DNA of 64,000 bases from Synaphobranchus kaupii (taxonomy: Eukaryota; Chordata; Actinopteri; Anguilliformes; Synaphobranchidae). The stretch covers positions 14,501,066 to 14,565,065 of the forward strand of contig CM056383.1 of the NCBI GenBank assembly GCA_029718625.1. Reading direction: 5' to 3'. The position numbers and the translations under genes are program-made. The notes under the pieces were generated by a model that was not told where the DNA came from, did no database searches, and saw only the letters and a list, made by a program, of their open reading frames with translations. Shown here one piece after another: positions 50,901 to 59,359 of this stretch (positions are counted from its first letter, which is position 1; every line of letters starts with the position of its first letter).

Positions 50901-51086
50901 GTGGAATAGTGTTTTAACAGTATGAGCCAACCAGTAGCCCCCACCCCTCACCTCCTTCACAAGTTCAGAACACAGACGGTAGAAAAATTAAGAACAAAGT
51001 GACTGCGACGTCACCCATTGACTTTCCATGGGCTTGGTTTTGGTCCGTGCCTGGTTTTGGTTGTCCACTAAGTGTGTGAGATACCC
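47902..51086. other. No gene seen
   Basis: Unique AT-rich DNA with a G run at 48508-48532. 49880-50060 resembles conserved non-coding DNA in composition only. Short frames (48100-48479, 49482-49871) have no domains. Confidence 0.4.
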
Positions 51087-51112
51087 CCCCCCCCCCACAC
51101 ACACACAATAAC
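51087..51112. repeat. C run and CA microsatellite
   Basis: About 13 C followed by about six AC units at the 3' end of the neighbouring minus-strand LINE. Confidence 0.8.
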
Positions 51113-51389
51113 CAATAACTTAACATTACAATACAATTATTTGGCAGACGTTTTTATCCAAAGCGATGTACAATAAGTGCATATTGAAGGTCATTGACAC
51201 AACTACAAAGCACAAAGCATGTCCGACAAAAGCACAACTTTCTCATAACGTAGAAGCTATCCCTAGAAATGAACATAAAATATGGTACACACAGTCAGCT
51301 ATACATTCTGAACTATAAAAGAAAAAAATGAAAGAAAAAAAAACACAAAAAAATAGAAAACAAGCGAGAAAAACTAAATTATTTATATA

Positions 51390-52308
51390 CAGATCCTTTC
51401 CAAAAAATTAGAATATCATTTATTTTTTATTTTTTTTCCATAATTCCATTCAAAAAGTGAAACTTTCATAGATTATACATTCATTACACACAAAGTGAAA
51501 TATTTCTAGCCTTTATTTGTTTCATTTTTCATAATTTTGGCTTACAGCTCCAGAAAACCCCCAAAACAGTATTTCAAGAAATTAGAATAGTGTGTCGAAA
51601 ATCAGCATTTACTTCAGTTATTTCAGAGAATGAATGTTTTAGACTGAGTGTCACACTATCATCTAATTTACTCAAAACACCTGTAAAGTTTATCTCAGTT
51701 TGGTTCAGTATGGGGAAGACTGCAGACTTCACAATTGGCCAGAAGACCATCATTGACACCCTCCAGAAGATGGGTAAGCCACAAAAGGTCATCGCTAAGG
51801 AGGCTGGCTGTTCACAGAGTGCAGTGTCCAAGCATATCAATAGAAAGTTTAGTGGAAGGGAAAAATGTGGCAGGAGAAGGTGCACAAGCAAAAGAGATGA
51901 CCGTAGGCTTCAGCGGATTGTCAAGCAAAGACGATTCCAAAATTTGGCAGAGATGCAGAGGGAGTGGACTGAGGCTGGAGTCAGTGCTTCAAAAACCACC
52001 ACGTACAGACGTATCCGGGACATGGGCTACAACTGTCGGATTCCTCGAGTCAAGCCACTCCACTCATTCTCTGAAATAACTGAAGTAAATGCTGATTTTC
52101 GACACACTATTGTAATTTCTTGAAATACTGTTTTGGGGGTTTTCTGGAGCTGTAAGCCAAAATTATGAGAAATGAAACAAATAAAGGCTAGAAATATTTC
52201 ACTTTGTGTGTAATGAATCTATAATCTATGAAAGTTTCACTTTTTGAATGGAATTATGGAAAAAAAAACAACTTTTCCATGATATTCTAATTTTTTGGAA
52301 AGGATCTG
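51390..52308 (+). mobile_element. Tc1 element with 246-bp IR/DR ends, internally deleted
   Basis: The two ends are near-perfect inverted repeats of about 246 bases (51390-51635 and 52063-52308), starting cagatcctttccaaaaaatt, with TA on both sides (51388-51389 and 52309-52310). Each arm holds two related short direct repeats: tttccaaaaaattagaata at the tip and tttcaagaaattagaata about 175 bases inside. This is the IR/DR layout known from Sleeping Beauty-type Tc1 elements. Only the 5' part of the transposase gene lies between the arms. It inserted in the 3' UTR of the minus-strand L2 LINE. Confidence 0.9.
51710..52123 (+). CDS. Tc1 transposase DNA-binding domain only (truncated, open frame)
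   Basis: ATG at 51710 opens 137 codons without a stop (the frame is open from 51590, but MGKTADF is the family-like start). Residues 1-50 form the first helix-turn-helix (IIDTLQKMGKPQKVIAKEAG, CSQSAVSKHI); 52-62 a basic CGRRR linker like the GRPR hook; 65-110 the second helix-turn-helix (NLAEMQREWTEAGVSASKTT, YRRIRDMGY). After RVKPL (residue 117) the normal gene would enter the DDE catalytic core. Instead the frame enters the right inverted repeat and ends 20 residues later at 52121-52123. No catalytic Asp or Glu remains. If translated it could bind transposon ends without cutting; that is inference. No host promoter is visible, so expression is unproven. Confidence 0.7.
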   Translation: MGKTADFTIGQKTIIDTLQKMGKPQKVIAKEAGCSQSAVSKHINRKFSGREKCGRRRCTSKRDDRRLQRIVKQRRFQNLAEMQREWTEAGVSASKTTTYRRIRDMGYNCRIPRVKPLHSFSEITEVNADFRHTIVIS

Positions 52309-52399
52309 TATATACGTATATATAAAAATAAAAAAACAGGAAACAAGTACTATAGAATTGGCCCTAGATAGGTAGTTTAGTTGAGGTGGAGTCTGAAAA

Positions 52400-53915
52400 A
52401 GTGTGTCTTCAGACCACGATGGAAAACAGACAGTGTTTGAGCTGAGCGCAGCAGAGTGGGGAGTTCGTTCCACCACTGGGGAGCTGGGGTGGAAAAGCTC
52501 CACAGTCAGGACAAGCTAGAGCCGTTAACACGGAGGGAGGGAAGTGCAAGTCGCCCTGCAGCAGCAGAGTGAAGTGGTTGAGCAGGAGCGTAGCGCTGGA
52601 TTAAGTCCTGCAGGTAGGAGGGGCCTGACCTTTTGGCTGCAGTGTAGGCCAGGGTCAGAACTTTGAACCTGATCCTGGCCACGACTGGCAGCTAATGGAG
52701 TGACCTTAGCGGGGGGGGGGTTAGGTGTGAGAACTTCGGGAGGTTGAGCACAAGCCGAGCAGCCGCGTTCTGGACCAGTTGTAGGGGCAGAATGGCACAG
52801 GCTGGTAGGCTTGCGAGAAGGGAGTTGCAGTAGTCCAGACGTGTGGTGACCATGGTCTAGACAAGAAGCTGGGTGGAGTAGGTGGTCAGGTACTGCCGAA
52901 TCCTCCTGATGTTGTACAAGAGAAACCTGCAGGACCGTGCCATTGCCCTGATGGCTTCTTTGAAGTCCAGCTGGTCATCCTGGACCGCCCCCAGGTTCCT
53001 TGCAGAGCGGGAGGCGGTCACTATGGTTCCGTCAATGGTGATGGACAGGTCTAGAAGCGGGGAGGTCTTGTATGGCATGAAGAGCAGCTCAGTCTTGTCG
53101 AGGTTGAGCTTCAGGTGATCGCTAGACATCCACTCAGAGAGGTCAGCCAGGCAAGCAGATATCATCTTCTTAACCTGTGGGGTAGAGGGAGGGAAAGAGA
53201 GGAAGAGTTCAGTATCATCAGCATAACCATGGTAAGAGAAGCCATGTGAATTAATAACCGAACCAAGAGACTTAGTGTAAATTGAGAACAGCAGAGGACC
53301 CAGTACAGATCCCAGCGGGACTCCTGCAAAAAGTGGATGAGGTGCAGAGACAGAGCCCTTCCAGGAGACTTGGTAGGATCTATCTGTGAGATAGGATGTA
53401 AACCAAGAGAGAGCAGTTCCAGAGATGCCGAGCCCAGCCAGTGTGGAGATTAGGTTGAACGCTGCAGACAGGTCAAGGAGAATCAGGACAGAGGAGAGGG
53501 AGGAGGCTCTAGCAGTGGCGAGTGCCTTAGTCACAGCCAGGAGCGCAGTTCTAGTAGAGTGCCCGGTTCTGAAGCCGAACTGATGGGGGTTGAGCAGGTT
53601 GTTCTGGTGGAGAAAAACAGACAGTTGTTTAAGGGCAGCTCGTTCAAGAGCTTTGGACAGGAAGGGCAGGAGAGATACAGGACGATAGTGTCTGACATCA
53701 GAGGGGTCCAAGCTAGGTTTCTTAAGGAGTGGGGTAACACGGGCAGTTTATAAACAGCAGGAACATAGCCACAAGTTAGGGAGGTGTTGATAAAGGAGGA
53801 CAGATATAGACTGGAGGACTGCTGATGGGATGGGGTTCAGTGGATATGGGGCGTCACCGGATGCGTGAAGGAGTTTCGGATCATGCACATGGGGAGACAT
53901 TAGATGAAGAAAAAG
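52400..53915 (-). pseudogene. L2-type LINE ORF2 (reverse transcriptase and C-terminus), degenerate
   Basis: An open stretch of 284 codons (53711-52857) holds reverse transcriptase motifs in order: RHYRPVSLLPFLSKALE, HQFGFRTGHSTRTALL, LILLDLSAAFN (motif A Asp), GVPLGSVLGPLLFS, and YADDTELF (catalytic YADD at 53214-53225). In the fourth, the family has Gln in PQG where this copy has Leu, a change expected to weaken or abolish activity. Upstream (53915-53712) the frame shifts, with GDAPYPLNPIPSAVLQSIS readable. Downstream a stop after QLLV precedes the conserved end (LDYCNSLLASLP, QNAAARLV) in the following bases. It copied LINE RNA into DNA at the target site in the active ancestor. Confidence 0.85.
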
Positions 53916-53920
53916 AACCT

Positions 53921-55131
53921 ATGTGTAACCTGCGACTACATGGAAAAAACTATTGACTTCATATTTTGACCACATTGGTATCATTGACTTACCTTGAAAA
54001 TGGGGGCTGAGACCTATACTGCAACCAACCGCACTGGCGCCAGAGAGCAATGCTTTCAACAAGACCGGGAAGTGAGCTTCAACAACGAAGCCCGGTCTTA
54101 GCCCCTTGTTTCAGCATCTATGTGGAAATCTACTGCCAATTCTCATCTCTTGGGTGCTCCTTAACAACAATAAATACAAATTTAAAACTTGATGTCAGTC
54201 ACAAGATGCGTGCATCTCCTTCAGTGGCTTTTTTTCTGTATTCAGTCCCAGCTGTTTATCTAAATGGCTTCTGTGCATTAACGCCGCTGTCATGGCAATC
54301 AATGCTGCATTTGGTCAGGCCCGGTGATGGTGCCGCGTTACTGGCTTATCTGTGTGCATTTTGTCTGTGTGTATTTGGCCTTGGTGCCTCGGCAGGTAAT
54401 GAGGACGCATGCAGATGTTTGCGCGGCTCCTTTTTTTCCCGAAACACCGTGTGCCTCTAATGAGGAAATGAGCTGGAATAATTAGACCACACAGGAATTG
54501 TTGCGGTTTCCGACCTGGGCTTTTCCCGACTCGCACATAATTTGAAAAGTACCTGGCCGCACACTGCAAGACCTGGCTACAGCACCTGCATCCAAACGAG
54601 GGGGAAACGTACCTGGAGAGCCGCTTTCGTTGTAACCATACACACTTAACTGGATGTGCATTGCTTCCCTGGTGAAACTGCACTTGGCGCACTTCCATTG
54701 ATTAACACGTTTTCTTTCTCGTTTATATCTCTAATCGCGCGAATCGCTGAGGTGAGTGTTCCACTAGATTACCACCTTTTGTTCCTACTTCTGCAATGGC
54801 TAAGAATAGAACATTGTTGACTCCATCTGAATTCAATGCAAATTAGAGGATGCTAATTACCATTCAAACACATTCTCTGCAATTCTACTGTCCTGGTATG
54901 CGTAAAAGGAACAGTGCACAATGGAAACAGTTCATATTTCATTTTCTTTGGTCTATCCTTACAGAATGCAGAAGATATTGACAAGGAAACAAAACACCAC
55001 TATCCCATATATCAGGTTTACTTTTGACAGGACAGTAAAGCTTTGATAATCATCACTTCTGTGAAGACAAATGATTAGAGGTCTCTGTATGCTAACTTTA
55101 CACAAGTGAAATGTCAATCATATGTACACAT
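53921..55131. other. No gene seen; candidate conserved non-coding DNA
   Basis: 54180-54490 has balanced composition and many homeodomain- and octamer-like words (taatgagg, aataattag, atgcagat), with no repeat similarity. The overlapping frames at 54050-54460 and 54315-54698 have no domain. Regulatory function is only a suggestion. Confidence 0.35.
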
Positions 55132-55293
55132 GGGGCCTGATTTACTAAGACAGCGGGTGCAAAAACTTTTAGCACATGCAAAACTAATAACACGGCCAAT
55201 GATTGGCGCAAAACAAATACCATGACCAATCATTTGGTTTTGCGTGTGCTAAAGGGTTTTGCACACGCTGAAGGTCTTAGTAAATCAGGCCCT
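55132..55293. mobile_element. Palindromic MITE
   Basis: The ends ggggcctgatttactaagac and gtcttagtaaatcaggccct are inverted, and the interior is also partly palindromic (ttttagcacatgcaaaa against ttttgcgtgtgctaaa), so the whole 162 bases can fold back. A partial copy is at 782. No clear target duplication. Confidence 0.7.
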
Positions 55294-55653
55294 ATGCATA
55301 CATTTACATCAATAAAATAAATAGATTAAAAGAAGCATGGCATATGCTAAAGAACAGGCCAAAGAGGTTGTGAATAATATTGTAAGGTTGTGCTACATGT
55401 CAATTTACTGTTTCAGTCTTGTGGTGGTAATGCAGTGCGATCACTAAAGATACTCTCTCTTCTGAGAATAGACTTAGGTTTATATATACATTCAAAACGA
55501 TAGGCTAACTGATAACCCTGATAAGCTAACCCATATCCTGAAATATAATTTGCTGCATTGTCGGCATTCATCATTGAATATGTGTGTGTGTGTACTTATT
55601 GTAAGCCACTCTGGCTAAGAGTGCCAGCATATGCCTAAAATGTAAAAGATAAT

Positions 55654-55780
55654 GGGCTGGTTTCCCAGACATGGATTAGGCCTAGTCCAAGACTAAAAAG
55701 AAAAAAATTCAATGAAAATCTTCATTGAAAAAAGTTTTTAATCTAGGACTAGGCTTAATCCATGTCTGGGAAACTAGCCC
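55654..55780. mobile_element. Palindromic MITE (AAT duplication)
   Basis: Ends gggctggtttcccagacatg and catgtctgggaaactagccc are inverted; further inside, gattaggcctagtccaagac pairs with its near-complement. AAT lies on both sides (55651-55653 and 55781-55783), a 3-bp target duplication. 127 bp, no coding. Confidence 0.75.
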
Positions 55781-55798
55781 AATGTATGCTTAAATCGG

Positions 55799-56010
55799 AA
55801 ACTAAAACTGTGCCTGGTGGTCTTGCTGGAGTGTATTCAACACTAAACCAGTTTTGCTGTGTCTGACAGTCTTGCTGAAGTATATTCAAGACCAAACCAG
55901 TTTGGCTGTGCCCGAGGGTCTTGCTGAAGTGTAGTCATGACAAAACCAGTTTGGCTGTGCCCGAGGGTCTTGCTGAAGTGTAGTCATGACAAAACCAGTT
56001 TGGCTGTGTT
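55799..56010. repeat. 49-bp minisatellite, about four copies
   Basis: Unit aaaccagtttggctgtgccc, gagggtcttgctgaagtgta, gtcatgac; equivalent bases at 55848, 55897, 55946 and 55995 give a constant 49-base period. The two middle-right units are nearly identical; the left ones are diverged. Confidence 0.88.
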
Positions 56011-57715
56011 GGGTGGTACATGGCTGGTCATAATATCATCCAGGAAATGGAGGGGTTCAGTCAGCAGTTTCGGTCATTGTGGCAAAATCAGCCCTGCTGG
56101 TTTAGCACCGGCGGCCTGCCTGCACCGGCTGTGGTTGAGCAGTCCTCCAGCTCAGCACACCCATACTGACTTCGGGACCTTGTGAGATGCCATAAATATT
56201 TAGTTCAGAAATATGTATTTCCTTCACTGTGCAGTCCTCCCTGAAGGTGGGATGAATGTGGGGGACCAGCATAGGTTTCTAACACCAGGGGAAACGGAGA
56301 GAAAGCCTTGTTAGTTCCTTTCTGGAGATAACAGGGGAATCGATGACTGACCCCTTGCACTGCAGCTCTCCACGAGAGACAGAAACCATCTCTCAGAGCA
56401 CTGTATCCTTCTGCTGAAGCTCACATATTTTTAACAACCAGGTACCCCACAGCATTCTTTTTCCCTGTGTGTTCCGGCATATTTATTTGCCTAGCAGATA
56501 CCTTTAACTGGGTTATGTGCAATGCAATTTAGTTTAATATTACACAAACTATCCATTTGCACTATACAGTGGATGTTTACTGATGCACTTAAGGTACCGT
56601 GCTTAAACCTGCTGTTATGTTTGTGGAGCAGTTACATCAGTTATGTTTCCTGGTCAATTTCTACCTGGTACGGTTAATCACCTCCTACTTGTCATATTAG
56701 GTATTTAACCCTCCAGTTGTATTTTACCTTACTTACCACCTAGTCACTCATCTACAACTATAACTAGATTGATAAGTTTCATGCCTTTTACAGTCCATAA
56801 AGACCTAATTTCTTTAATGTACACCACTCGTTTTCATAACAAAACACATTTTGCAGAAATTTAGTGATTATACCTGTCACTATGGATATAGGATGTATAT
56901 TTTTTGTTTGATTGTCTCTTTTTAGAATGTGTGCACTTCCCAGATATTTTGTTTTTCTTAATGACTTAACATAATTAACAAATTTGCCAATTTTATCTTC
57001 CGGGTCAAAATTGAACTGTGTATTACACATTTAACCAAAAGAGTAAATTATTTAATTTACAAGCCTAGAATCATACATAGGTGATTTGCTATGAGCTAAA
57101 CAAGTGTACTGTATGTTGCACAGCCATTCTTATGAATGTATTTTGCATGCGATATTCAAGTACTGTTCACATTAATTTCAGATTAATATATTGCAATATT
57201 AATGAGAAGCTGCTGCTGCATCCTAAGCAAGGTATTACACCTCCATTATCCTTATAAATAGATGATATGTAAAAAATGTTGGTGGGCCTGGACAGGGATG
57301 TCTGCTACGCAAGAAAATAATAACAAATTTGAGTCCAGCAGGACCGTTCTTCTATCAAGGTTATAAATGCAAGTGTGGCTATGCATTCTGAACAGCTAGA
57401 CACCTGGTTTCAAATCGCATAAAAAGAACCCATTAAATGTCAATGTACTCAGAAAGACTCGTCCTGCAGACCTGCACCTCGAAGACAACAACAGAAGTCG
57501 TATGATGGTCGGCCACATAATAAGCCATTAGAAATCCCCCAAGACAAGGAGGTGAAGGCTCAAGGCAAGGCCATTATCTCATCGCCAAGAAATTTGCTTC
57601 CATTCAATCCCCCTGGGACATGTCCACTTCATAAACTTTATTACCTGCTCTCTGGCCTTTTAGTACAGGAATGAATTGTCGTAGGTGGCTGGAATTAATA
57701 GTGGATTCACTGTGA
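56011..57715. other. No gene seen
   Basis: Unique AT-rich sequence with no recognisable element. Confidence 0.4.
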
Positions 57716-57880
57716 CACTGGGGTGTCAGTGTCATAGCGGTTAAGGAACTGGGCTTGTAACCTAGGTTGCGGGGTTGATTCTCGGGTAGGACACTGCGGT
57801 GGTACTTAACCTCAATTGCTTCAGAAAATATCCAGATGTATAACTGGATACTAATTAATTTTATTTTTAAATGGATGAGT
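57716..57880 (+). mobile_element. tRNA-derived SINE
   Basis: An A-box-like tgtcatagcgg (57730-57740) and a B-box-like ggttgattctc (57773-57783) lie at tRNA spacing, with ggaactgggcttgtaaccta between. The body that follows (cgggtaggacactgcggtgg, tacttaacctcaattgcttc, tatccagatgtataactgga) matches a common fish SINE. The 3' end fades in AT-rich sequence near 57880. Confidence 0.75.
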
Positions 57881-58232
57881 GTCCCCGTACTAATTCCCCG
57901 TACTGTTCTTCTAAATGTTCCTTGCGGATGGGACAGTTTTTATCCCCAGCCCACGTTGAGCTTAATTGTAACGTAAAGTGTAACATTATTTCTTTAAACA
58001 CATTATATTATTAAATTCCCCTACAACCTCTTAAGCAATTACCTCTTCTCAGCCCGGAAGAGAACGTCAGAGTCTGCTGACAGTTTACGCGGGACAGAGC
58101 TCGAGATGACTGCTTAAATAATCGGCACGATTCTGGCATTTTATCATTATTTTATCGTTTTATTGTTTTATTATTTTTAGAACGATTTTAGCATTTTATT
58201 ATTTTATTTTATCTCCGTGAGTGGACACCATT

Positions 58233-59106
58233 ATGCCTCCACTCATCTCTCAGTCCGGCTGTAAGAGTTGTGCTTGTCTAAGCCAGAAAATTGTTGAGCT
58301 GGAAGGGAGAATCTCCGTTCTGCTCTGACCCAGGCTGAACTGGGCCCGGCTGGGAGCGAGACCCAAGGCCCTGGTCAGCTCTACACTATGCCCAACAGAG
58401 CCTTGGATTGTAGCTGGTAGGGGTAAACGCTACGGTTGGCGATCCTCCCTTCCCTCTCCGCCTCACAACCTCCAATTGAGCAACAGGTTCACCATCCTGG
58501 ACAAGCTGGAGGGCTCCTCTCTGACAGGTAGCCCCTCTCCCTTTTCACATCGACTCCCGATACCTGTAACCAGGCAGACGGCCTCTCCTACTGTTCGCCG
58601 TGTTAAACCACATGCCATTCCTGCACAGCTGGGCGTACGGACTGGTTCTCAGATTGCGGCCAGCTCTCGGGGCCATGTCACCCCGCCTTCCCCGGTGCCA
58701 CGGTTTTAGACATTTTAAAGCAGATCCCGCGGCTCCTTGACGAACATCCAACAGTTTGTAACATTGTTGTTCATGTCGGCACTAATGATACCAGGAATCA
58801 GCAATCCAAAATACTTAAGCGAGATTGTCTCTTTAACTCACTCAAGGACTGTGGTAAACGCGTTTTTATTTGCATTTTCAATTCGCAGTCTTGGACGAGG
58901 AATATCGCGTTTTAGTAGAATCCTTAGTCTCCATGCATGGCTGCAAATGATATGCGGCTCTCGTAACATGGTCGTTATTGATAATTTTTATCTTTTCTGG
59001 GAACGAGCATATTTTTTCAGAAGAGACGGTATTCACCCAAGTGTCCGAGGTGCTCGTGGTTTAATAGCTAACATTTTGTACTCGATTCTTACAGCCTCAC
59101 ACAAAT
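58233..59106 (+). pseudogene. L2-type LINE ORF1 remnant with esterase-like domain
   Basis: ATG at 58233 opens MPPLISQSGCKSCACLSQKI and VELEGRI, a short Cys-rich and coiled-coil-like start seen in CR1/L2 ORF1, then a stop after 31 codons. Further on, across frames, NIVVHVGTNDTRNQQSKILK (about 58758-58817) is the GTND block of SGNH hydrolases, and RRDGIHPSVRGARGLIANIL (about 59020-59080) contains the DxxH block with the catalytic Asp and His. The block with the nucleophilic Ser (GDS) is not found; the sequence seems shortened before 58740. In intact elements this protein binds RNA and may act on lipids or proteins; the role of the esterase is poorly understood. Confidence 0.7.
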
Positions 59107-59359
59107 GACTACCAAATACCATCACGTGTTTGGCTTCATCACCTGTTACCAATCAAAGCCTGTCAACTCCTGTCTACCACATCCCTGTTTTTATCTCAGT
59201 TAGACATTCAGCTTCTCCTTTTCTAAATGCCTTTAGCCGGAAGCCTACCATTAATAATATAACAGCACAAAGAGGAAGTTATACCACAAATCTGGTAAAA
59301 AAATTTTGAATACAAAGATCTTGAACACTAACCTCTGTAGTAGCTCCCCAAAGCTTAAT

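Larger units (their letters stand above)
51120..53920 (-). mobile_element. L2-clade LINE, 5'-truncated, with a Tc1 inserted in its 3' UTR
   Basis: On the minus strand, reverse transcriptase and the C-terminal part of ORF2 run from about 53915 to 52400. They are followed by a 3' UTR whose final part, at 51140-51170 on plus (atttggcagacgtttttatc), is the typical fish L2 3' signature. A 919-bp Tc1 derivative (51390-52308) splits the UTR. The endonuclease and ORF1 are absent, consistent with 5' truncation during insertion. Confidence 0.8.

Noticed and set aside
57716..57800. Functional tRNA gene
   Set aside because: A- and B-box-like motifs are present, but no cloverleaf is formed and the sequence continues into a SINE body.
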